Below are positions 32,301 through 41,400 of a DNA stretch of 64,000 nucleotides, in pieces. The notes under the pieces were generated by a model. It was not told the DNA's origin and ran no database searches. It worked only from the letters and a program-made list of their open reading frames with translations. The translations under genes and the position numbers were made by a program. Numbering within the stretch: position 1 is the stretch's first letter; the number at the start of each line of letters is the position of its first letter. The DNA comes from Streptomyces orinoci (GTDB lineage Bacteria; Actinomycetota; Actinomycetes; Streptomycetales; Streptomycetaceae), in the NCBI RefSeq assembly GCF_003121295.1, contig NZ_PHNC01000011.1:170246-234245 (forward strand). Direction: 5' to 3'.

Positions 32301-35041
32301 TCCAGCGGCGCCGCTACTGGCTTGAGGACGCGGCCCCGCCCGCCGCCGATGTCACCACGGCCGGCCTGGACGGCATCGACCACCCCCTGCTGGGCGCCGC
32401 CATCCCCCTGGCGGACGGCGGCGGAGGCACCCTCTTCACCGGAACGCTCTCCCTGGCCACCCACCCCTGGCTGGCCGACCATGCGGTGGCCGACGTCCTG
32501 GTGGTGCCCGGCACCGCACTGGTGGAAGCGGCCCTGCGGGCGGGGGCCGAGTGCACCGGCCGGGCGATGCTGGAGGAGCTGGTCCTCCAGGCCCCGCTGA
32601 TCCTGCCCGAACAGGGCACCGTACGGATCCAGTTGAGCGTGGGCGGACCCGACGGCACCGGGCGGCGCGCCCTCATCCTCTCCTCCCGCCCCGAGGACGC
32701 CGGGGCCGACGAGCCATGGACCCGGCACGCGGAAGGCACCCTGGCCCCCGGCGGCGGGCACCCCCGGCAGGACCCCGGCCCCTGGCCACCCACCGGCGCC
32801 CGCGAGATCGACCTCGACGACTGCTACCGCCAACTGGCCAAGACCGGACTGCACTACGGCCCCGCCTTCCAGGGCCTCAAACGCCTCTGGCGCCTGGCGG
32901 ACGACCTCTGCCTGGAGGCCGAACTCCCGGACAGCGCCGGTGAGTCCGGCCGCTACGGCCTGCACCCCGCCCTCTTCGATGCCGCCCTGCACGCGGCCGC
33001 GCTGGCCGGACCGTCCGGCGCGGAGCCCCTGACCCGGCTGCCGTTCTCCTGGAGCGGCGTGGCACTGTACACCGCCGGCGCCACCCGCCTCAGGGCCCGG
33101 CTGAGCTTCACCGGCCCGCAGTCCCTGACGCTCACCGCCATGGACCCGCTGGGACACCCGGTCCTCTCGGTCGGCACCCTGGGCATGCGCCCGGTGACCG
33201 CCGAGGCCCTGCACCGGGCGGCGGGTACCGCGGGCACGGCACTGCTGCGCCTGGAGTGGCGGCGTCAGGCGCCGGAACACCCGGCGGGCCCGGACCTGAC
33301 GGGCTGGGCCTGGGTGGGCGCCGGGGCGCCGCCCGCTCAGCCGCCGGACGGCCGGCCATACCGCGATCTGGCCGCCCTGCGGGCCGAGTTGGACGCCGGC
33401 GCCGCCGTACCCCCCGTCATCGTGCTCGCGGAACCGGCCACCCCCGAGGGCACCGACCCGTTCACCGCGGCCCGCGCCGCCCTGCACCGCACCCTGGCCG
33501 CCATCCAGGACTGGGCGGCCGAGGAACGGCTGGCCGGCACCCGGCTGGTGGTGCTCACCCAGGGCGCCGTCGCGGCCACCCCCGGCGCACTGCCCGACCC
33601 CGCGCTCGCCGCGGTCTGGGGACTGGTGCGCTCGGCGCAAGCCGAATACCCGGACCGCATCGGCCTGGTGGACACCGACGACCCGGGGCGGTCCCGGGCC
33701 GCCGTCGCCGCCGCCGTGCACGCCGGCGAGGCACAGGCCGCGGTGCGCGACGGCGCCCTGCTGGTGCCCCGGCTGGCGCGGGTGACCGCCACCGACGGGC
33801 CCGGCGGCCCGGCCTGGCCCGCCGATGGCACGGTACTGGTGACCGGCGGACTGGGCACCCTGGGCCGTCTGGTGGTCCGGCACCTGGTGACCACGCATGG
33901 CGCCCGGCGGCTGGTGATCCTGTCGCGGTCGGGCGGCGACAGTGCCGAAGTCAGGGAATTCGTCGGCGAGTTGCTAGCGCAAGGCGCCAACGTCCAGGTG
34001 GTGAAGGGCGACGCCGCGGACCCGGCCGTACTGGAGCGGGTGCTGGACGGCATCCCCCAGGAGCATCCGCTGGCGGCCGTGGCGCATCTGGCCGGGGCCC
34101 TGGACGACGGAGTGCTGGCGGCACAGACCCCACAGCGCCTGGACCGGGTGCTGCGCCCCAAGGCGGAGGCGGCCTGGCAACTGCACCGGCTGACGGCCCG
34201 GGCCCGGGTGCCGCTGCTGGCCTTCTCCTCGCTCTCCGGGGTGCTGGGGCCGGCCGGACAGGCCGGTTACGCCGCGGCCAACGCCTTTGTGGACGCGCTG
34301 GTGCAGCGGCGCCGGGGCACCGGGCTGCCCGGAGTGTCCATGGGCTGGGGGATGTGGGCCACCCGCTCCGGGCTGACCGGCGCGCTCAGCGACACCGACG
34401 CCCGGCTGATCGCCCGCACCGGCGTCCGGCCGCTCACCGACGAGGAGGGGCTCGCCCTGTTCGACCAGGCCCGCGCCACCGGCGAACCCGTGGTCTTCCC
34501 GCTCGGCCTGGATATCACCGCTCTCAACTCCGGTGCTCCGGACGGCATTCCGCCGCTGCTGCGCGGCCTGACGGCCCGTACCCCCGCCCGCCGTGCCGGC
34601 GCCGCCGAGGCCCCCGAACCGGCGGGTGAGGATCTGGCCGCCCGGCTGGCCGCCACCCCGGAGGCCGAACGCGACGCCCTGCTGCTCGGTGTGGTGCGCG
34701 GCCATATCGCGGCCGTACTGGGCTATGACGACCCCCGCGCCGTGGCGGAGCGGCGCCCCTTCTCCGACATCGGCTTCGACTCACTGCGCGCCCTGCAACT
34801 GCGCAACCGGCTGGGCGCCGCCACCGGCCGGCGGCTGCCCGCCACCCTGGTCTTCGACCACCCCAACCCGGCCGCGCTCAGCCGGTATTTGCGCACCCTG
34901 CTGCTGCCGGACCCCGCCCCGGCACCCACCGCACCCGACGGCCAACCGGGCCCGGACCAGGCGGACCAGGTCATCGAGCGGCTCAACTCGGCCTCCCTGG
35001 AGGAAGTCCTGGACTTTATCGACCACCAGCTCGGCGAGTGA
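29351..35041 (+). CDS. norA: Type I PKS, first (probably iterative) module: pseudo-ACP-KS-AT-DH-KR-ACP
   Basis: 1896 residues. An ACP-like segment (about 20-98) lacks the phosphopantetheine serine (FGAQGVRGRAAGRLRERL where GxDSL is expected). KS from about 113 has Cys283 (DTACSSS), His418 in DAHGAG (not EAHGTG) and His458. AT has Ser734 (GHSQG) and YASH 834-837, predicting methylmalonyl-CoA. DH has His1044 (HAVADVLVVP) and Asp1210. KR has TGGLGTLG at 1498-1505, LDD 1584-1586 (B-type) and Tyr1640. ACP has Ser1811 (GFDSL). A C-terminal docking tail (SLEEVLDFIDHQLGE) follows. There is no ER, so it makes one alkene unit per pass. As in AurA, it is inferred to take p-nitrobenzoate and act twice. 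Start ATG has GGAAGGAAG upstream. Confidence 0.93.
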   Translation: MELNGIRRRLATAKEAERHRLLLELIRAAAAEALDRPGPLPLDPGRAFGAQGVRGRAAGRLRERLSEATGLPLPATVVFDYPTPGALAGRLCALLLDEPAGPGGANGQMEAEEPIAIVGMGCRLPGDVRSPEGLWRLVHNGTDAISEFPEDRGWTVQQHPDPDHLGTTVTRHAGFLYDAPDFDAGFFAISPGEAVTIDPQHRLLLETTWKAVEDARIDPTSLRGSRTGVFVGLMYSEYGARIRRVPPGAEGYRVVGSMPSVASGRLAYTFGFEGPAVTVDTACSSSLVAMHLAAQSLRKGECTLAVAGGATVMATPWGYIEFSRQRGLAPDGRCRSFSADAAGSSWSEGVGVLLLERLSDARRHGHRVLAVVRGSAVNQDGASNGLTAPNGPAQQRVIRQALAHAGLTTAEVDAVDAHGAGTRLGDPIEAQALLATYGQGRPAGRPLWLGSLKSNIGHTQAAAGAAGVIKMVMAMRHGVLPRSLHITEPTPHVDWTSGAVELLTEARDWPADGRPRRAAVSSFGVGGTNAHIILEQAAPEPERPHAPEADGEPRPLPWPVSGHGAAGLRAQARRLADFLRAGPAAPDADLAYSLATTRATLTDRAVVVAADRAEAIARLTALAEGDQGPRVARATAVPRDRLAFVFPGQGSQWPGMAAELMSCYPVFRESIKECGRSLAPHTDWSLAKVLRGESGAPTLDRVDVVQPALFAVMVSLAALWRSFGVEPSAVAGHSQGEIAAARVAGALSLEDAARVVALRSRALRVLSGRGGMVSVAAPAGQVLRTLERWGGAVSVAAVNGPRSLVISGDPGALGEALAAFEAEGIRARRIPVDYASHSAQVEEIRDTLLTELSGIRPRPATVPFYSTVSGEPLDTTALDTGYWVRNLRDTVQFDRTVRRLLADGHTTFLEMSPHPVLTPGIQETAEEAGADEVLTVESLRRNEGGPARLLTAVAEAHVHGVAVDWSPAFAHTDPRPADLPCYAFQRRRYWLEDAAPPAADVTTAGLDGIDHPLLGAAIPLADGGGGTLFTGTLSLATHPWLADHAVADVLVVPGTALVEAALRAGAECTGRAMLEELVLQAPLILPEQGTVRIQLSVGGPDGTGRRALILSSRPEDAGADEPWTRHAEGTLAPGGGHPRQDPGPWPPTGAREIDLDDCYRQLAKTGLHYGPAFQGLKRLWRLADDLCLEAELPDSAGESGRYGLHPALFDAALHAAALAGPSGAEPLTRLPFSWSGVALYTAGATRLRARLSFTGPQSLTLTAMDPLGHPVLSVGTLGMRPVTAEALHRAAGTAGTALLRLEWRRQAPEHPAGPDLTGWAWVGAGAPPAQPPDGRPYRDLAALRAELDAGAAVPPVIVLAEPATPEGTDPFTAARAALHRTLAAIQDWAAEERLAGTRLVVLTQGAVAATPGALPDPALAAVWGLVRSAQAEYPDRIGLVDTDDPGRSRAAVAAAVHAGEAQAAVRDGALLVPRLARVTATDGPGGPAWPADGTVLVTGGLGTLGRLVVRHLVTTHGARRLVILSRSGGDSAEVREFVGELLAQGANVQVVKGDAADPAVLERVLDGIPQEHPLAAVAHLAGALDDGVLAAQTPQRLDRVLRPKAEAAWQLHRLTARARVPLLAFSSLSGVLGPAGQAGYAAANAFVDALVQRRRGTGLPGVSMGWGMWATRSGLTGALSDTDARLIARTGVRPLTDEEGLALFDQARATGEPVVFPLGLDITALNSGAPDGIPPLLRGLTARTPARRAGAAEAPEPAGEDLAARLAATPEAERDALLLGVVRGHIAAVLGYDDPRAVAERRPFSDIGFDSLRALQLRNRLGAATGRRLPATLVFDHPNPAALSRYLRTLLLPDPAPAPTAPDGQPGPDQADQVIERLNSASLEEVLDFIDHQLGE

Positions 35042-35051
35042 GGACGTCCCG

Positions 35052-37163
35052 ATGAGCGTGCTGCTGATCGACAACTATGACTCCTACACCTACAACCTGT
35101 TCCAGCTCCTGGCCCGGGTCTACGGCAAGGAGCCGACGGTGCTGGTCAACGACGACCCGTCCTGGCCGGAACTGGACCCGGCGATGTTCGACGGCGTGGT
35201 GATCTCACCGGGTCCGGGCCGCCCCCAGCGCCCCGCCGACCTCGGCTTCTGCCGGCAGGTGCTGGAGCGCTGGGCCGAGGTCCCGGTGCTCGGGGTGTGC
35301 CTGGGGCATCAGGCGATCGCCCACCACCACGGCGCCCGGGTGGAGCGCGGAACGCCCCGGCACGGCCATCTGACCCGGGTCCGCCATGAGGCCCAGGACC
35401 TCTTCGACGGGCTGCCGCAGCACTTCACCGCGGTGCGTTACCACTCGCTCCGGGTCACCGAACCGCTGCCGGAGGTCCTCCGGGCCACCGCCTGGGCCGA
35501 GGACGGCACCGTGATGGCCCTGCGGCACCGCACGCTGCCCCGCTGGGGACTGCAGTTCCACCCGGAGTCCATCGCCAGCGAGTGGGGTGCCCAGCTCATC
35601 CGCAACTTCGCCGAACTGACCGGACGCCACTACGCCGCCGCGCCCCTGGAACCCGCCCGCTGGGCGCCGCGCGAACACACCCCCGGCACCGGCCCCGAAC
35701 TCCGGCCGGTGATCGAGGTCATCGACCGGGCGGTGGACACCGCCGCACTGTTCACCACCCTCTTCGCCGCGAGCGGGCACGGCTTCTGGCTGGACAGCGG
35801 CACCGCGGCCACCGGACGGGGCAGGTTCTCCTTCCTCGGCGACGACTCCGGACCGCTCGCCGAGACCCTCACCTACCGCACCGGCGAGGACACCGTGACG
35901 GTCCGCGACCGCACCGGCCGGCGGACCGAGGACGGCACCGTCTTCGAGGTGCTCCAGCGACGCCTGCGCGCCCGCCGCCTCACCACCCCCGGCCTGCCCT
36001 TCGACCTCAATGGCGGCTATGTCGGCTACTTCGGCTATGAACTCAAGGCCGAGTGCGGCAGCCCCAATGTCCACACCGCCCAGACCGCGGACGCGGTATG
36101 GATGTTCGCCGACCGGCTGGTGGCGGTGGACCACCAGGAGGCCCGGACCTATGTGCTGGCCCTGACCACCGGCGGGACCGAGGAGACCGAGGAGGCCCGC
36201 GCCTGGGTGGCCGCCACCGCCCGCCGGGCCCGTACCCTCACCGCGCCCGCGCCCGCGCCGCCGGCCGCGGACGGGCCCGGCGGCGACGCGGCCCCGGCCC
36301 GCCAACGCGCCGACTACGCCCGGGACATCGCCGACTGCCTGGAGCAACTGCGCAATGGCGAAAGCTATGAGATCTGCCTGACCAACCGAATACGCCTGCC
36401 CGCCCTGCGCGACCCGCTCGCCTTCCATCTGCTGCTGCGCGAGCTCAACCCCGCCCCCTACGCCGCCTATCTGCGGCTGGGCGAGCTCTCCGTGGTGTGC
36501 TCCTCCCCGGAACGCTTTCTGCGGATCGACCGCGAGGGCACCGTGGAAAGCAAACCGATCAAGGGCACGGCGCCCCGCGGCAAGGACCCGGCCGCCGACG
36601 AGGAACTCCGCAACTCCCTCACCGCCTCGGCCAAGACCCGGGCCGAGAACCTGATGATCGTCGATCTGCTCCGCAATGACCTCGGCCGGGTCTGCGAGGT
36701 GGGCTCCGTCGAAGTCCCCGCCTATATGGTCACCGAGACCTATGCCACCGTCCACCAGCTGGTCACCACCGTCCGCGGCCGCCTCAGGCGCGATGTGGAC
36801 CCGGTCGCCTGTGTACGGGCCTGCTTCCCCGGCGGCTCGATGACCGGCGCCCCCAAGCTGCGCACCATGGCCATCATCGACCGCCTGGAACCCGACGCCC
36901 GGGGCGTCTACTCCGGCACCATCGGCTACTTCGGCCTGGGCGGCGGCGCCGACCTCAATATCGTCATCCGCACCGCCGTGACCACCCCGGCCGGCACGGT
37001 CATCGGCACCGGCGGCGCCATCGTCCTGGACTCCGACCCGGACGACGAGTTCGACGAAGTGGTCCTCAAGGGCCGGGCGCTGGTACGGGCGTACGCCCTG
37101 CTGGCCACCACGGGCCGGTCCGGCGGTCCCAGCCGGGTCCAAGAAGGCGCCAAGTCCCACTGA
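35052..37163 (+). CDS. norG: Fused aminodeoxychorismate synthase (PabA-PabB)
   Basis: 703 residues. The N-terminal class I glutamine amidotransferase (to about 195) has Cys in GVCLGHQAIA and His-Glu in LQFHPESIAS. The C-terminal chorismate-binding domain has GYVGYFGYELK, CSSPERFLR, VESKPIKGTAPRGK, LMIVDLLRNDLGRV and FPGGSMTGAPK. The PIKGT lysine is the hallmark of PabB; anthranilate synthases have PIAGT, so the product is aminodeoxychorismate on the way to p-aminobenzoate. No lyase gene (PabC) is in the window, so that step may use the housekeeping enzyme. ATG at 35052 follows the PKS stop by 10 bp. A longer frame upstream from 34593 is a shadow of the PKS. Confidence 0.95.
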   Translation: MSVLLIDNYDSYTYNLFQLLARVYGKEPTVLVNDDPSWPELDPAMFDGVVISPGPGRPQRPADLGFCRQVLERWAEVPVLGVCLGHQAIAHHHGARVERGTPRHGHLTRVRHEAQDLFDGLPQHFTAVRYHSLRVTEPLPEVLRATAWAEDGTVMALRHRTLPRWGLQFHPESIASEWGAQLIRNFAELTGRHYAAAPLEPARWAPREHTPGTGPELRPVIEVIDRAVDTAALFTTLFAASGHGFWLDSGTAATGRGRFSFLGDDSGPLAETLTYRTGEDTVTVRDRTGRRTEDGTVFEVLQRRLRARRLTTPGLPFDLNGGYVGYFGYELKAECGSPNVHTAQTADAVWMFADRLVAVDHQEARTYVLALTTGGTEETEEARAWVAATARRARTLTAPAPAPPAADGPGGDAAPARQRADYARDIADCLEQLRNGESYEICLTNRIRLPALRDPLAFHLLLRELNPAPYAAYLRLGELSVVCSSPERFLRIDREGTVESKPIKGTAPRGKDPAADEELRNSLTASAKTRAENLMIVDLLRNDLGRVCEVGSVEVPAYMVTETYATVHQLVTTVRGRLRRDVDPVACVRACFPGGSMTGAPKLRTMAIIDRLEPDARGVYSGTIGYFGLGGGADLNIVIRTAVTTPAGTVIGTGGAIVLDSDPDDEFDEVVLKGRALVRAYALLATTGRSGGPSRVQEGAKSH

Positions 37164-37212
37164 TCACCATGCGGTGCGGCAGCAGGCCGCACCCTTGAGC
37201 GAAGGACCGTGT

Positions 37213-38433
37213 ATGTCTACCGCCCCGACCACCGAATCCCCCTGGCAGGACCTGCCGTTCCTGGACATCATCTCGCCCGGCTTCGCCTGGGACTCGCCCG
37301 AGGTGGCCGCCGCCCGGGAGAAGTCCTGGATCGCCCGGACCCCCATGGGACTCCTGGTGCTGAGGTACGCCGAGGCACACAGCCTCTCCAGGGACGCCCG
37401 GCTGGTCTCCGGCTTCCGCGATGTGGTGGACCTGGTCGGGCCGCCCAGCGGCATCGTCCGCGACTTTATGCGCGACTTTATGCAGAGCCTGGAGGGCCCC
37501 GACCACCGCAGGCTGCGCGGCCTGGTCACCCATGCCTTCACCTCCCGCCGGATCACCGCGCTGCGCCCGTTCATCCGGGACACCGCCGAGCGGCTGGCCG
37601 GGGAACTGGCCACCGCCGGTGACTGCGACTTCGTGGCGGCCTTCGCCGACCCGCTGCCCGCCGCCGTGGTCTGTGAACTGCTGGGCTTCCCGCAGGAGGA
37701 CCAGGCCACCGTCGGCCACTGGTGCAAGGAGACCAACCTGGTGGCGGCGCTCGGCGACCTCAGCCTGGTCAACCGGGTGGAGGAGGCGCTGAGCGGGATG
37801 TACGCCTACTTCGACACCGTCTTCCCCAAGCTGCGCGCCAACCCCGGCGACGACCTGCTCTCCGACATCCTGCGCGCCCAGCGGGAGCAGAACGCGCTGG
37901 ACGAGGACGAACTGCGCACCCTGGTGGCCACCCTGCTGGTGGCCGGATTCCAGACCACCAGCCACCAACTCGGCCACGCCATGGTGGCGTTCGCCGCCCA
38001 CCCCGGACAGTGGCTGCTGCTGCGCGAGCGGCCCGAACTGGCCCCGCAGGCGGTGGAGGAGGTGCTGCGCTGGGCCCCCACCACCACCGTGGTGGCCACC
38101 AAGTCCGCCGCCGAGGACTTCGAGATGAACGGACTGCACATACCGGCCGGCACCCCGGTCTGGCTGTGCGCCCACTCCGCCCAGCGCGACCCCAGGGTGT
38201 TCACCGACGGCGACGCCTTCGACATCACCGTCAAACGCGAGGCGGGCACCCTGGCCTTCGGCGGCGGCGCCCACTTCTGCCTGGGCGCCGCGCTGGCCCG
38301 GGTGGAGATCGCCGAGGCCCTCCAGGTGCTGACCGCCCGGCTGGACCCGCCGCGGATCACCGGGGAGATCAGCTGGCGCCCGGAGACCGGCGTCTCCGGC
38401 CCGGACGTCCTGCCACTGCGCTTCGGCGCCTGA
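37213..38433 (+). CDS. norH: Cytochrome P450 (AurH/NorH type)
   Basis: A 406-residue soluble bacterial P450. I-helix oxygen-binding motif AGFQTTSH; ExxR in EEVLRW; haem loop FGGGAHFCLGAALAR with the cysteine ligand. By position and context it corresponds to AurH, which performs two successive C-H oxygenations on the deoxy polyketide to close the tetrahydrofuran ring; this is inference from the cluster type. The ATG at 37213 has GAAGGA upstream; an in-frame start at 37174 is less likely. It lies 49 bp after the PabAB gene and 49 bp before the two-module PKS gene. Confidence 0.92.
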   Translation: MSTAPTTESPWQDLPFLDIISPGFAWDSPEVAAAREKSWIARTPMGLLVLRYAEAHSLSRDARLVSGFRDVVDLVGPPSGIVRDFMRDFMQSLEGPDHRRLRGLVTHAFTSRRITALRPFIRDTAERLAGELATAGDCDFVAAFADPLPAAVVCELLGFPQEDQATVGHWCKETNLVAALGDLSLVNRVEEALSGMYAYFDTVFPKLRANPGDDLLSDILRAQREQNALDEDELRTLVATLLVAGFQTTSHQLGHAMVAFAAHPGQWLLLRERPELAPQAVEEVLRWAPTTTVVATKSAAEDFEMNGLHIPAGTPVWLCAHSAQRDPRVFTDGDAFDITVKREAGTLAFGGGAHFCLGAALARVEIAEALQVLTARLDPPRITGEISWRPETGVSGPDVLPLRFGA

Positions 38434-38482
38434 GCGAGCCATCGGATATCTCAACTCCGGTTGAAGGGCAGCGAAATTCGAC

Positions 38483-41400
38483 ATGACCAAGGACGACAAG
38501 ACGCTCGACTACCTCAAGCGGCTCACCGCCGAACTGGTGCAGACCCGTGAACGCCTGCGGACCGCCCAGGCGGCGAGCCGGGAGCCGGTCGCGGTGGTGT
38601 CGATGGCCTGTCGCTTCCCCGGAGGAGTGTCCTCACCGGAGGAGCTGTGGCGGCTGGTCGCCGCCGGCCGGGACGGGATCACCCCGATCCCCGCCGGCCG
38701 CGGCTGGGACACCGAGGGGCTCTATGACCCGGACCCCGACCGGGTGGGCAAGTCCTATGCCCGCGAAGGCGGTTTCCTCGACGACATCGCCTCCTTCGAC
38801 GCCGGGCTCTTCGGCATCAGCCCCCGCGAGGCCCTGGTGATGGACCCCCAGCAGCGACTGCTGCTGGAGGTCTCCCGGGAGACCCTGGAGCGGGCCGGGA
38901 TCGCCCCCGGCACCCTGGGCGGCAGCCGCACCGGGGTCTTCACCGGGCTGATGGGCGGCGACTACACCGCCCGGCTGCCCGGAATCCTCGGCGAGTTCGA
39001 GGGACAGCTGGAGATCGGCCGGGCCGGCAGCGTCGCCTCCGGCCGGGTGGCCTACACCTTCGGCCTGGAGGGCCCGGCCCTCACCCTGGACACCGCCTGC
39101 TCCTCCTCGCTGGTCGCCCTCCACCTGGCGGTCAGGGCACTGCGCGACGGGGAGTGCGACCTGGCTCTGGCCGGCGGGGCCACCCTGATGTCCAGCCCCG
39201 CCGCCCTGCTGGAGTTCAGCCGGCAGCGCGCCCTGTCCCCCGACGGCCGCTGCAAGGCCTTCGCCGGACAGGCGGACGGCACCGGGCTGGCCGAGGGCGT
39301 GGGCGTGGTGCTGCTGGAACGCCTCACGGACGCCCGGCGGAACGGGCATCCGGTACTGGCCGTGGTACGCGGCTCCGCCGTCAACCAGGACGGCGCCTCC
39401 AACGGCCTGACCGCCCCCAACGGCCCCGCCCAGCAAAGGGTGATCCGCGCCGCCCTGGCCAACGCCGGGCTCACCGCCGCCGAGGTGGACGCCGTGGAGG
39501 CCCATGGCACCGGAACCACCCTGGGCGACCCCATAGAGGCCCAGGCCCTGCTGGCCACCTACGGCCGCCGACGCGACCCCCAACAGCCCTTGTGGCTAGG
39601 GTCCTTGAAGTCCAATATCGGCCACACCCAGGCCGCCGCCGGTATCGCGGGCGTCATCAAGACCGTGATGGCGCTGGGGGCGGGGCAGTTGCCGCCGACG
39701 CTCCACATCGACCACCCCACCCCCCATGTGGACTGGTCCGAGGGCACCGTACGGCTGCTCACCGAGGCCCGGCCCTGGCCGGATACCGGCCGGCCCCGCC
39801 GGGTGGGCGTCTCCTCCTTCGGCATCAGCGGCACCAACGCCCATGTCATCCTGGAACAGGCCGAGCAGCCCCCGGCCGAGGACAACCCCAGCCGGCCGCT
39901 CTCCCCGGTGCCCTGGGTGCTCTCCGCCCAGACCCCCCGGGCCCTGCGCGCCCAGGCCGCCCGGCTGCGCGACCACCTCGCCGACGCCCCCGTCCCGCAC
40001 CCCGCCGATATCGCCTACTCCCTGGCCGTCACCCGGGACGCCCTGCGGCACCGGGCGGTGGTGGTGGGCCGGGACCCCGGCGAACTGCTGCGCGGGGTGA
40101 GCGCGCTGGCCGACGGCGAACCGGCACCCGGCCTGGTGGAGGGCGAGGCCCGCGAAGTGGGCCGTACCGTCTTTGTCTTCCCCGGCCAGGGCTCCCAATG
40201 GGCGGGCATGGCCCAGCCGTTGTGGCGGCACTCCACCGTCTTCCGGGAGCGGATGGAAGCCTGCGCCGAGGCCCTGGCCCCCCATGTGGACTGGTCACTG
40301 CGGGAGATGGTGGACGCCCCCGCCGAGGACGCCCGCTGGGACCGGGTGGATGTGGTCCAGCCCGTGCTCTGGGCGGTGATGGTCTCCCTGGCCGGACTCT
40401 GGCGCTCCCATGGCGTGGAACCCGCCGCCGTGGTGGGCCACTCCCAGGGCGAGATCGCCGCGGCCTGTGTGGCCGGGGCGCTGTCCCTGGAGGACGGCGC
40501 CCGGGTGGTGGCCCTGCGCTCCCGGCTGGTGGCCGAACGGCTGGCCGGGAAGGGCGGCATGGTCTCGGTGGCCGCCCCGGTGGCCGAGGCCGAGGACCGG
40601 CTGGCCCGCCGGCCCGGCCGGCTGGCCCTGGCCGCCGTCAACGGCCCGTCCTCCGTGGTGGTTTCCGGCGACCCGGCGGCACTGGAGGAACTCCTGGCCG
40701 ACTGCGCCCGGGACGGGATACGGGCCCGGCGGGTGGCCGTGGACTACGCCTCCCACTCCCCGCAGGTGGCGGCGCTGCGCGAGGAACTGCTGGCCGCCCT
40801 GGCCCCCATCCGCCCCCGGGCCGGGGAGATCCCGCTGTACTCCACGGTCACCGGCGGTCCGCTGGCGGGCGAGCGGCTGACCGGCGAGCACTGGTACCGC
40901 AATCTGCGCCAAACCGTCCGGCTGGCCGGCACGGTGCGGACCCTGGCCGCCGCCGGGCACTCGGTCTTCGTGGAGTGCAGCCCGCACCCCGTACTGACCC
41001 CCGGCCTCACCGAAACCCTCACCGGCCTGGACGAGGACGCGCTGGTGGTGGGCACCCTGCGCCGGGACGACGGGGGACCGGAGCGCTTTCTGTGCTCACT
41101 GGGCGAGTTGTTCGCGGGCGGGCGCGCCCCCGACTGGGAACGGGTCTTCACCGGCACCGGCGCCCGCCGGGTGGCACTGCCCACCTATGCCTTTGAGCGG
41201 CGCCGCCACTGGCTGGACGCGGTACGGCCACAGGGCGACCCGGTACCGGCCGGGCTGAGCCCGCTGGACCACCCCTGGTGGGGCGCGGTCACCGAACTGC
41301 CCGAGGACGAGGGCTGGTTGCTCACCGGACGGCTGTCCCGGGAGAGCTCTCCCTGGCTGGGCGAGCACACCGTGGACGGAAACGTCCTGCTGCCCGGCAC